Assembly: GCF_007097395.1 (NCBI RefSeq)
Contig: NZ_VKDC01000018.1
Span: forward strand, 61,035-125,034
Source: Fulvivirga sp. M361
Lineage (GTDB): Bacteria; Bacteroidota; Bacteroidia; Cytophagales; Cyclobacteriaceae
Direction of reading: 5' to 3'
Length of the DNA: 64,000 nt
Part shown: positions 17,193-25,664 of the stretch, one piece after another
Numbering within the stretch: the stretch's first letter is position 1
Layout of the letters: each line of letters opens with the position of its first letter
The notes under the pieces: generated by a model
Told to the model about the DNA's origin: nothing
Seen by the model: only the letters and a program-made list of their open reading frames with translations
Database searches by the model: none
Made by a program: the position numbers and the translations under genes

Positions 17193-17427
17193 CAGTCACT
17201 AAAAAATCGTTCCAAGCCACATGAAAATCGTTCCAGGTCACTAAAAAATCATTCCAGGCCACATGAAAATCGTTCCGGGTCATTAAAAAATCATTCCAGG
17301 CCATAAGAAAATCATTCCAGGTCACCAAGAAATGACAAAAGCACATCAAAAAACCACTCCGGGCCGCCTGAATATCACTCCAGGCCACCGGGAAACCACA
17401 GCAGGTCATTAGAAAATGACACTCCAC
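17193..17427. repeat. 21-bp minisatellite, about 11 units
   Basis: Successive units follow the pattern GG(T/C)CAC-N-(T/A)-(A/G)AAAATC(G/A)TTCC(A/G). Odd and even units alternate (CACTAAAAAATC versus CACATGAAAATC), so the higher-order period is 42 bp. The first six units are clean and later units decay. Because 21 is a multiple of 3, the minus strand reads as a WNDFxxx heptad over 135 codons, which I treat as a by-product. Confidence 0.9.
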
Positions 17428-17574
17428 CGGAAAAGAACGGTAAAACGGCAGGCATCTATGTCAGAAGTACATCGCTGATGCATTTCATCACTGCTTGAGG
17501 CCTCAAAAGACCATCAAATTTTTAACCCTTAAAGATTTATTTATGAACAATAAGACATTAGAACGTAAGCTGCT

Positions 17575-18415
17575 GGGTAGGGTGAAGCCATCTCCCTATT
17601 GTGTGTCGGGAGTGTTCTATTCTATGTTTCCCCATGGGGGAGGGCTTCTTCTTACTTAGGTAGGCATCGCAAAATGGTTAGGTTTGGAGCAGGAAAGGCA
17701 GGCCATCTCTTTGAACGGGGAGATTGCCGCGCCTTTCCCCACGCATGGCCCCCCAAAGGCTCGCAATGTCGGTCTGTAGTTATAACTAAGTTTGTCTTAA
17801 GCCAGTTTGATAGGAATAAGAAGATAAACTACCTACCGGTCGTTTTTGCGAACCCCGAGCGTGGGCTTGTGGGTAGCGTGAAGCAATCTCCTTATCGTGT
17901 GTCGGGAGTGTCCTGTTCTACGTTTACCCATGGGGGAGGGCTGCTTCCTCTTACTTAGGGTGTCATCGCCATACCGGTTGTGCAAATAGGTAGGTTTGGA
18001 GCAGGAAAGGCAGGCCATCTCTTTGAACGGGGAGATTGCCGCGCCTTTCCCCACGCATGGCCCACCAAAAGGCTCGCAATGTCGGTCTGTAGTTATAACT
18101 AAGTTTGTCTTAAGCCAGTTTGATAGGAATAAGAAGATAAACTACCTACCGGTCGTTTTTGCGAACCCCGAGCGTGGGTTTGTGGGTAGCGTGAAGCAAT
18201 CTCCTTATCGTGTGTCGGGAGTGTCCTGTTCTACGTTTACCCATGGGGGAGGGCTGCTTCCTCTTAAATAGGGTGTCATCGCCATACCGGTTGTGCAAAT
18301 AGGTAGGTTTGGAGCGGGAAAGCCAGGGTCATCTTTTTGAACTTGGAGATTGCCGCGCCTTTCCTCACGCATGGGCCACCAAAAGGCTCGCAATGTCGGT
18401 CTGTGGGTATAATTA
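17575..18415. repeat. Tandem array of ~300-bp units (two full, one partial)
   Basis: Units start with GGGTAG(C/G)GTGAAGC at 17575, 17871 and 18184, giving periods of 296 and 313 bp. Each unit contains GCAATCTCC-type and GGAGATTGC-type arms in inverted order around CCCATGGGGGAG, then GGCTCGCAATG and a TTGCGAACCCC segment. Units 2 and 3 are almost identical and unit 1 is slightly diverged. The arms belong to the widespread ATTGCGAG...GCAATCTC repeat style. Single relatives lie at 12066 and inside both 438-bp copies. ORFs of 91-119 residues read through the array and are not credible genes. Confidence 0.9.
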
Positions 18416-18578
18416 AAACTTACAATGGAATGAAGTGCTTGGCGGACGGCTTAAATGTATGTTGGTAACTCATTTGAATGAGTTCTGTCCAACCTTAAGC
18501 CACCTCCTTATCGTGACAGGTAAATTAACTTAGCCCACGTCAGGCGATGGGAAGACTGCCCGCCTCATACCACAAACC

Positions 18579-19463
18579 TCAAAACTTAATCCGTTCATCC
18601 TTATCCCACAGCCCCCAGTACGCGCCTACATCACCTTCTGCACCCACTTTCCAGGACTCATCAAAGGAAGAAAAGTAAAAGATCTCTATGTCCTCTTCCC
18701 GGGACCATTGTTGTGTGTTGAGAAAATATTTGATAAAATTTTCACCCGAGGGCCGGGCGCCTTGCAGGCTGGTGCCCTGGCTGGGCCAGCCAGTTTCGGA
18801 GATGATGACTTTTTTTCCTTTGCCTGCGCGGACAGCTTTATGATACATGTCTTTCATATATACCAGGGAGTAGTCCACATGGCAGCCTTCCCAGTAGGGG
18901 TAACAGTTAGCCAGAATGATGTCGCAGGCCTCGGTAATTTCGGGCCGGTCGGCAAATTCGTAGTAGGCATCTACATAGCCTACGGGTGTTCCGGGAACGG
19001 CTTCTTTTACCCGGTGAATGAAGCGGAGTAGTTCTTCTTCCGTTAAGTCACCACGATACATTACTTCATTGCCCACAGCGGCGATATCGACATAGCCTTC
19101 TTTCGTAATTTGTATCAGGTTTTCTACCTCACGCTGGTTAATGGTGTCATCATCGCCCAACCATGCACCTACCAGTGTTTTTATGCCATACTCTTTGGCA
19201 ATTTTTGGAATGTTCTCATTACCGTCGGTACAGGAAAAGGAACGTATCCATTTCGTGTAAGGCTTGATGATTTGCATCCTTCGGCGTATCTGGTCTTCGG
19301 TGATCTGATCTCCGGGCTTTTGGCCTTCTACGTAAGGGCTGAAGCACAGGCCGTGCATACCGCCCTTCAAGGTTTCTTTGAATAGGTAAGTTAATTCCGC
19401 GGTCGTTTTGTCCTGGTAATTGAGACCGGCCAGCGCTAAAACTTTTTCTGTTCTTAAGGACAT
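18579..19463 (-). CDS. Cytoplasmic GH17-like beta-glucanase
   Basis: The 294-residue protein is a single (beta/alpha)8 barrel of the GH17 type without a signal peptide, so it should act in the cytoplasm. The acid/base is E133 in AAVGNEVMY and the nucleophile is E223 in IISETGWPS, both canonical for GH17 (clan GH-A, retaining). GH17 enzymes cut or transglycosylate beta-1,3-glucans. It is the last gene of the glucan cluster, 29 bp after the symporter gene. I infer that it processes imported beta-1,3-oligoglucosides beside the GH149-like phosphorylase. A paralogue with a lipoprotein signal lies at 22489. Confidence 0.9.
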   Translation of the reverse strand: MSLRTEKVLALAGLNYQDKTTAELTYLFKETLKGGMHGLCFSPYVEGQKPGDQITEDQIRRRMQIIKPYTKWIRSFSCTDGNENIPKIAKEYGIKTLVGAWLGDDDTINQREVENLIQITKEGYVDIAAVGNEVMYRGDLTEEELLRFIHRVKEAVPGTPVGYVDAYYEFADRPEITEACDIILANCYPYWEGCHVDYSLVYMKDMYHKAVRAGKGKKVIISETGWPSQGTSLQGARPSGENFIKYFLNTQQWSREEDIEIFYFSSFDESWKVGAEGDVGAYWGLWDKDERIKF

Positions 19464-19492
19464 ATTTTTTTATTTACTTGAGCATTGATGTA

Positions 19493-20923
19493 TTATAATT
19501 CACCTCTTCGTTTTACCAATTCCGCTTTAATCTCACGGGCCCTTTCTTCATTCAGATTATAATTCCACATCACTAAAATGGCCAACGCCGCGGTAAACGC
19601 CGGGATAACGATATCGGCGATACGTAAATTGGTCATGGTTTCTGCAGTTTGTGTAGCAGCGTTTTGATCAAAACCCACCAGTTTCAATACCAGGCCACCC
19701 AGTACCAAGGCCAATGCCTGACCCAGCTTTACCATCCACCAATAGATGGCGCCAAAAGTGCCTTCTTTACGGGGCATTCCATTGTTCAATTCATCCAGGT
19801 CACAGACATCAGCCGTCATGCTCATCATAAGGGTAAACAGGCCGCCAATCCCGAAAACGATCAATGGGATGGGCATAAAGATCAACCATGGATTTTCAGG
19901 GTTAAACCCCCACCACTTCAACAGATAACCAAATATTGAAATTACAGTGGAAATAATAAAGGCTTTTCGCTTTCCCCAATTGTTGGCCATCCATGTAACG
20001 ATGGGTATGATTAAGAATGCAGTGGCCATGGCCATGATGGTAGAAAACCAGGCAGGCCAGTTTCCGGCTAACCCATAATCTCCATTGAACATGTAAAATA
20101 CGATGATAAAAAAACTGAAAGACGCTACCAATTGAAACCCGTTAAAGACCAAAAATGTGGCGCCACAGAGTTTCATAAAAGGCTTGTTTTTAGCCACCTG
20201 AACGATGCCCTTAAAAAGGTCCTTCAAATTTGAGAATAATGTTTTGAGGCTGATCTCTTTTCTGTTTTCCATATGGGCTGAATCTATCCCTTTACAGAAA
20301 AAAGCTGGCAATACCCCGAATACAACACAGATGGCACCAACAATTACCGACAGATTTCTAACTCCCACGGCCTGGCTTTCAAATAATTCCGGATCTGCGA
20401 TAAGTACCCAAAACCATGGAACGATCATCCAGGCAATCTGTCCTACAATTTGCGAAAAAGCCATTAAACGCGTGCGTTCATTGTAATCGGAGGTCATTTC
20501 ATATCCTAAACCGATCAGCGGAGTGGAAAACATGGTGTTCCCAACTAAAAAGACCATAGAGAATATAAGAAAGTACCAGAAGTTGTAAGCCTGTGAGTTT
20601 TCCGGATCAAGTTGCCATAAAATCGCAAAAAACAGTCCGCTTAAAATGGCTCCTGCAAGGATATAAGGCCTTCTGCGTCCCCATTTCGAACTTGTGTTAT
20701 CAGATATGAACCCCATGATAGGGTCCGTAAGTGCATCAAAGATGCGCGGAAGGCCTCCCAGTAATCCTGCTAAAAAAGGATCCATGCCAAAGGCAGTGAG
20801 TAAAAAGAACATGAAAATGGCCAATGATCCCGGAAGTAAGTTGTTGACTAAGTTTCCGGCGCCAAAGGCGGCTTTCTGTATAATAGGCACTCTGTCTTTT
20901 GCGGCCGTTGTATGCGATGTCAT
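19493..20923 (-). CDS. GPH-family sugar:cation symporter
   Basis: About 476 residues form some 12 transmembrane helices of the glycoside-pentoside-hexuronide group of the major facilitator superfamily. FGAGNLVNNLLPGSLAIF opens helix 1, and DPIMGFISDNTSSKWGRRRPY is the loop 2-3 signature. The open frame extends upstream to 20974 and would overlap the GH30 gene by 29 bp. I prefer the internal ATG at 20923 (MTSHTTAAKDRVP), because the extra residues are polar and the next codons match the usual GPH start. It probably imports gluco-oligosaccharides released by the neighbouring GH enzymes through the inner membrane. The exact sugar cannot be read from sequence. Confidence 0.92.
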   Translation of the reverse strand: MTSHTTAAKDRVPIIQKAAFGAGNLVNNLLPGSLAIFMFFLLTAFGMDPFLAGLLGGLPRIFDALTDPIMGFISDNTSSKWGRRRPYILAGAILSGLFFAILWQLDPENSQAYNFWYFLIFSMVFLVGNTMFSTPLIGLGYEMTSDYNERTRLMAFSQIVGQIAWMIVPWFWVLIADPELFESQAVGVRNLSVIVGAICVVFGVLPAFFCKGIDSAHMENRKEISLKTLFSNLKDLFKGIVQVAKNKPFMKLCGATFLVFNGFQLVASFSFFIIVFYMFNGDYGLAGNWPAWFSTIMAMATAFLIIPIVTWMANNWGKRKAFIISTVISIFGYLLKWWGFNPENPWLIFMPIPLIVFGIGGLFTLMMSMTADVCDLDELNNGMPRKEGTFGAIYWWMVKLGQALALVLGGLVLKLVGFDQNAATQTAETMTNLRIADIVIPAFTAALAILVMWNYNLNEERAREIKAELVKRRGEL

Positions 20924-20945
20924 TGCGGTATAGTTAAGTTGATGT

Positions 20946-22457
20946 TCATTTTTGCATTTGGGTTGGTTTTTCAATTAACACGGTCTGGATAGCCTGGGCG
21001 CTAATGGTGAGATCGGCGGTTTTTTCATCGAGAGAAAGCGTGAGGTTCTTTGCCGCGGTACCCTGGTTTAATAGTACCACTATAATGGAGCCATCCGTAT
21101 TCTGTACAGCAGTAGCCATAAGGGATTCGTCCGATAGCTCAAGCCCGATCCTTTTAGCTCCGGGTCTGATATACTTGCTAAAATGGGCCATTGTATAATA
21201 GAGGGGGGTAAAATACACTTCATCTGCCTCATGATCTACAATGACGGGGGCCACACACCAGTTTTTGAACCAATTCGGACCACCCTGCCGGTCCAGTACC
21301 ATGTTCCAGTCAATCCATCCATCCACCCAGTTGTTCAGGCAGCCAATGATATCCCGCGCATAGCGATACACAGGCACGTATTTAGGGTGCAGATGCTTTT
21401 CATGTTCGGGGGCCCAATCCCATCCCCAGTCCGTGGCTTCTTTAGACCAGTACCAGGCATCATCCTGCCATTTCGGTACTTCGGCATCCACGCAGGCTTC
21501 GGATTGGATCAGGTATTTATCAGGAGCAGCATTATGGGCGAACTGTAAGGACTCAGGAAACCAATCGTAAGTACTGGCATACCAGTGAATAGCTGTTCCA
21601 TCAAAATAGTGGGCAGAGGCATCATCCTGAAACATCACATTGACCCAGTCCTTTAACTCTTCTCCACGGTTCTGATCATACCCCAGTATTTTGACGTTGT
21701 GTCCATCGGCTTCAAGCCTTGGACCCAGGTGGTCCTTTACAAAGTCTGTCATCTCTTGAGGAGTGAAATGCATGCTCTCCCAGTTGTTGTTATTTCCCAG
21801 CGGCTCGTTTTCCACGGTGAAGCCCCAGATGTCAATGCCTTCGGCCTGATAGGCATCAAGGTACTTAGAGAAGAACAGGGCCCACGTATCATAATATTCG
21901 GGCAATAGTTTGCCTCCGCGCCAATCTTTATTGTCTTTCATCCAGGGGGGTGCTGTCCATGGGGACGTAAGTATTTTAAACCCGTCTTTGGACTTTGCCA
22001 TCGCTGCTTTGATCATTGGGATAAGATCATCACGGTCTTCGTCAATGGAGAAATGTGCCAGCTCTTTATCTCCTTCCACCGGAGCATAGGAATAGTTGCT
22101 CAAAGAAAAATCACAGGAGTTCATGTGGGTGCGTGTCAGGGAGTAGTTTGCGCCGCTTTCTCCAAAATAGGCTTCCAGTATTTTGTCACGATTTTCGGGG
22201 CTTAATTGGTTCAGTAAATAGGCGGATGCTTCAGTAAACGATCCTCCAAATCCGGTGATCGTTTGATAGGTTTCATCGGGCAGCAGGTGAATCGCTGCTG
22301 CTGCTCCTTCCATAGGAAACTGTGTTAATTTTTGAAGTTTATTTCCCATTGCAGAGGTTTCATAAACTTCTACCGTTAGCTTTTCCATAGGTGTATGACA
22401 GGCATTGAACATAAAGGCAAATGATAGTAAGAGCGTATACTTCGTGCGTTTTTCCAT
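20946..22457 (-). CDS. GH30 lipoprotein, probable beta-1,6-glucanase or beta-glucosidase
   Basis: The 503-residue protein has a lipoprotein signal (LLLSFAFMFNAC, Cys20) and a GH30 barrel plus flanking beta-sandwich. The entry motif TITGFGGSFTEASAY lies at about 66-80. The acid/base is E218 in GFTVENEPLG and the nucleophile is E320 in YLIQSEACVD. The C-terminal ~80 residues hold the short beta-sandwich (VVLLNQGTAAKNLTLSL). GH30 subfamilies in beta-glucan loci often cut beta-1,6-linked branches. With GH16 and GH17 here, a beta-1,3/1,6-glucan such as laminarin is the best guess. Surface or periplasmic side cannot be decided. Confidence 0.92.
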   Translation of the reverse strand: MEKRTKYTLLLSFAFMFNACHTPMEKLTVEVYETSAMGNKLQKLTQFPMEGAAAAIHLLPDETYQTITGFGGSFTEASAYLLNQLSPENRDKILEAYFGESGANYSLTRTHMNSCDFSLSNYSYAPVEGDKELAHFSIDEDRDDLIPMIKAAMAKSKDGFKILTSPWTAPPWMKDNKDWRGGKLLPEYYDTWALFFSKYLDAYQAEGIDIWGFTVENEPLGNNNNWESMHFTPQEMTDFVKDHLGPRLEADGHNVKILGYDQNRGEELKDWVNVMFQDDASAHYFDGTAIHWYASTYDWFPESLQFAHNAAPDKYLIQSEACVDAEVPKWQDDAWYWSKEATDWGWDWAPEHEKHLHPKYVPVYRYARDIIGCLNNWVDGWIDWNMVLDRQGGPNWFKNWCVAPVIVDHEADEVYFTPLYYTMAHFSKYIRPGAKRIGLELSDESLMATAVQNTDGSIIVVLLNQGTAAKNLTLSLDEKTADLTISAQAIQTVLIEKPTQMQK

Positions 22458-22488
22458 TTTTCTACATCCTGTTAATTAGTGTTTTAGT

Positions 22489-23781
22489 TTAATGGTTGGT
22501 CAATGGTTCATTTCCGGCCGGGGGTTCCAGAACTTCAGCCAATAAGGCTTCTTTGTTTCCATTGTAGGTTTTACTTATGGTGTTCCCATTCCGGGTTAAC
22601 CCTTCAAAAACACCGTCATCCACCAACTTCCACAGGGGGTATTTCGCCTGGCCCTCAATCGTGAAAAGCCCGAAGTAGTTTTCCGAACCGTTTGGGTTAC
22701 CGGCATCTTTCCATCGCTCGTTAAATGCTTCGAAATAAAAGCACGATATACCGGAGGCATTGGTCCAGTCACGCATATGCTGATAGTACAATCCCTGCTT
22801 GTATTCGTCAGTGGCTTTTGAGCCTTCGGGGCCATAAAACCCGTCTGAAACGGTGGCCCATCCCGTTTCACCGATGTGGATCGGTTTGCTTACCCCCAGG
22901 CTTTCTACGTATGCGGAGACTGCCATATACTGGGACCGTGCAAAGTCTTTGGCCCGGACCATAGCTGCATCCACTTTTTCAATCACCGGGAGTTGCTTTT
23001 CTTCTTCGGGCACCCACCAGAACTCCGGGTTGTAGTGTGAATTGTGGTAAGGGTAGGTATGCATGGAAATATAATCCACAGCTTTGATCAGTTTCTCGAG
23101 GTCTTTGGTATGGTAGGTGGAATCCGCACCTCCCCATGAAGCAAAATCATCAGAACTGGTAATCCAGAGGTCCTTGGGCAGCTTTCCGGATTGTTTCAGG
23201 GATTGAAGATGGTCCACCCATTTCAAGATAACCCCGGGCTGCACATAGTAACTTGCGGCCCACTTTACCATGGCCTCGTTACCCACTGCAATGATCTTTA
23301 CGATATCCGGATATTGATTGGCCAGGGCCACCGCTCTTGCTATCTCCCCTTCATTTTGTTCGCTTTCCACTTCATGGTCCGGCGTTTCGCCTGTCCAGGC
23401 ATTTTTACAGTCGATCCACGCCCCGAGCATCACGTACATTTCAAAATTGGCATCCTCCTTTTTTAGCTCTTGTATGGCTTTTAGCACATTGGAAGCATGC
23501 GGTAGCTGCACGTTATAGGTCCGCAATATTTTAATGCCTATGGCAGACAAGATCTTCATGTCTTCTTTCAGTTCGTCAACTGTGGGTTGAATATCTCGTG
23601 AGTTCTGCCTGTATCCGCCATATGAAATGGCCGGAAAGTCCGGGTTGCCTAAAATATCTTTTGCTGTCACGTTGTTGTTGTTGTTCGTTCGTTTTTGTAC
23701 TTCATTCTTTTGTTGTTGGCCACAGGAAAGGCCTATTGCTACCATTATTCCTGTCAGCAATATTTTTGATGTCCATGTCAT
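22489..23781 (-). CDS. GH17 lipoprotein, beta-1,3-glucanase type
   Basis: The 430-residue protein has a lipobox ending in IGLSC (Cys20). An Asn-rich linker (about 32-38) precedes a GH17 (beta/alpha)8 barrel. The acid/base is E169 in IIAVGNEAM and the nucleophile is E305 in IHIGETGWAT. IKILRTYNVQLPH and YISMHTYPYHN are further family marks. It should act in the periplasm or on the cell surface on beta-1,3-glucan. It shares the fold but little sequence with the cytoplasmic GH17 at 18579, so the two are not a recent duplication. Genes on both sides lie within about 65 bp, consistent with one operon. Confidence 0.92.
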   Translation of the reverse strand: MTWTSKILLTGIMVAIGLSCGQQQKNEVQKRTNNNNNVTAKDILGNPDFPAISYGGYRQNSRDIQPTVDELKEDMKILSAIGIKILRTYNVQLPHASNVLKAIQELKKEDANFEMYVMLGAWIDCKNAWTGETPDHEVESEQNEGEIARAVALANQYPDIVKIIAVGNEAMVKWAASYYVQPGVILKWVDHLQSLKQSGKLPKDLWITSSDDFASWGGADSTYHTKDLEKLIKAVDYISMHTYPYHNSHYNPEFWWVPEEEKQLPVIEKVDAAMVRAKDFARSQYMAVSAYVESLGVSKPIHIGETGWATVSDGFYGPEGSKATDEYKQGLYYQHMRDWTNASGISCFYFEAFNERWKDAGNPNGSENYFGLFTIEGQAKYPLWKLVDDGVFEGLTRNGNTISKTYNGNKEALLAEVLEPPAGNEPLTNH

Positions 23782-23843
23782 GATCGTGAAGTTTGTTGCA
23801 TGATTGTTTCTTGGTTGTTCCTATTCATTATTGATCTTTTATC

Positions 23844-25664
23844 TTATTGATAGCTTAACCCATACCCAAATGGAAATAGGGGGGTAATGGACTTGTCCCA
23901 GAAATTGGGGCCATACTTTCCTGCATAATCTTGTTCAGATGCCGGCCATGAGTGGGGGAGCTTTCCTTTAAAATCATCCTCGCCAAACAGCACCTGTGCA
24001 ATGCCGTCGCCTTCAGAGCCCGGTAGCCAGGCAGCTACAAATGCATTGGACTGCTCGATCTGCCGCGTTGTAACTAAAGGCCTGCCTGAAATCAACACCA
24101 CTACTACCTTGATGCCTCTGGTTACATAGGTATCAATATACTTCTGGTGGGTTTCCGTCAGAGTGTGTTGGTAGGCATCCATTTCGCCTCCAATGTCTCC
24201 GAAAAATTCGGCATAGGGTGTTTCTCCTACCACTACAATGGCTACGTCAGCATCTTCGTAGTCTCCTGTACCGTCTTTATCGTAGATCACTTCTCCTTTC
24301 GAAAGTTTTTGAATGCCTTCAAGAACAGTGGTTGCTCCGGTATAATTTTCCTTGCGTCCCTGCCAGTCAATGGTCCACCCTCCGGATTGTAATCCTGAAT
24401 TATGGCCAAACTCACCCACCACCAAAATCTTAGATAGATCTTTACTTAGAGGGAGTATATTTGCTTCGTTTTTAAGCAATACCAGGGACTCACGAACAGC
24501 TTGCCGGGCCACCTCCCGGTGTTCAGGGCTTCCTATTTTTGCCACTAACCCCTGGTCCGGGAATGGATTGTCAAAAAGCCCTAACCTGAACTTTTGCCGT
24601 AGAATGCGACTGACGGCATCATCGATCCTGCCTGGAGCAACCACACCCTCTGTTACTGCTTTTTTTAAACCTTCCTGGTAATCTTCGAGATCTCCGTCCA
24701 CGGCCATGACCATGTCTATGCCCGCATTGATGATATCGGCTTCTCCAAACCTTGAATAACCTTTCCAATCTGACACCATGATACCGTCAAACTGCATGGC
24801 CCCTTTCAGGGTATCCGTGATAAGTGGCCGGTGCGCATGCATGGATGTGCCTTCCAGGGTGTTAAAAGAAGCCATGATGGCACCCACACCTTCTTCTACA
24901 GCGGCCCTGTAAGGTGGGAGCAAACGCTTGTGAACATGGGCCATGCTCAAAGACGTATTTCCACCTTCTACTCCAAAATCGGTGGCCCCATCACCAATGA
25001 AATGCTTTGCTGTGGCCATTACCGTATGGTTTTCCAGTAGATTACCCTGGTGCCCTTTAATGGATGCCCTTGCCAGCTGTGTGGTTAACTCTGTACTTTC
25101 CGAAAAGGCTTCGTATACGCGCCCCCACTTTTCATTATAGGGGATAGCTATGCACGGAGAAAACACCCAGTTAAAACCTGTGGCTTGGGCTTCGATGGCA
25201 GTTATAGCAGCTACTTTTGCCACCAGGTCGGCATTCCGGGAGGCGCCTAACCCGATGTTATGAGGAAATAGGGTGGCACCCTCGTAGGTATTCTGACCAT
25301 GAACGGCATCTACTCCAAAGAGTAAAGGAATGCCCAGACGCGTGGATAGTGCCTGCTTTTGCAACGCGCTGAATTTCTCCTGCCAGTCCAGGGCGCTTTC
25401 CCCCGGAAGTGGGCCTTGTGTATGGATGACGGACCCAATGAACTTGGCAGCAATATCGCCTTCTGAAATGTCGTCAAAATGCCTGACTTGTGTCATTTGA
25501 CCAATCTTTTCTTCCAGGGTCATTAAGGATAGCAACGAATCAATTTTTTGTTCGATGACTGCATCAGCTTCTATTTTATTGCCCATCTTATGTTGCTTGC
25601 ATGAAAGAATTAAACAATTAATAATCAGCATATTAATAATATATATTTCGGTCTTTACTTTCAT
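23844..25664 (-). CDS. GH3 beta-glucosidase lipoprotein
   Basis: The 606-residue protein has a lipobox (ILSC, Cys22) and the two-domain GH3 core. The barrel domain carries GVDAVHGQNTYEGATLFPHN (about 118-135), ATAKHFIGDG (about 217-226) and the nucleophile D299 in GIMVSDWKGY. The alpha/beta sandwich domain follows (VVGETPYAEFFGD, LISGRPL). There is no fibronectin-III tail, so it is the shorter GH3 type. It releases glucose from short beta-glucosides, probably in the periplasm. Its start overlaps the stop of the GH149-like gene by 4 bases (ATGA), which implies coupled translation. Confidence 0.95.
   Translation of the reverse strand: MKVKTEIYIINMLIINCLILSCKQHKMGNKIEADAVIEQKIDSLLSLMTLEEKIGQMTQVRHFDDISEGDIAAKFIGSVIHTQGPLPGESALDWQEKFSALQKQALSTRLGIPLLFGVDAVHGQNTYEGATLFPHNIGLGASRNADLVAKVAAITAIEAQATGFNWVFSPCIAIPYNEKWGRVYEAFSESTELTTQLARASIKGHQGNLLENHTVMATAKHFIGDGATDFGVEGGNTSLSMAHVHKRLLPPYRAAVEEGVGAIMASFNTLEGTSMHAHRPLITDTLKGAMQFDGIMVSDWKGYSRFGEADIINAGIDMVMAVDGDLEDYQEGLKKAVTEGVVAPGRIDDAVSRILRQKFRLGLFDNPFPDQGLVAKIGSPEHREVARQAVRESLVLLKNEANILPLSKDLSKILVVGEFGHNSGLQSGGWTIDWQGRKENYTGATTVLEGIQKLSKGEVIYDKDGTGDYEDADVAIVVVGETPYAEFFGDIGGEMDAYQHTLTETHQKYIDTYVTRGIKVVVVLISGRPLVTTRQIEQSNAFVAAWLPGSEGDGIAQVLFGEDDFKGKLPHSWPASEQDYAGKYGPNFWDKSITPLFPFGYGLSYQ

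Noticed and set aside
17020..17427. 135-residue minus-strand ORF
   Set aside because: Most of it is the minus-strand reading of the 21-bp minisatellite (WNDFxxx heptads), with no credible start or domain.
17193..17427. CRISPR array
   Set aside because: The units are contiguous 21-bp tandem repeats without spacers, and no cas genes are in the window.
17599..18271. ORFs of 119 and 91 residues in the tandem array
   Set aside because: They are different readings of the ~300-bp units and contain their inverted arms; no protein features.
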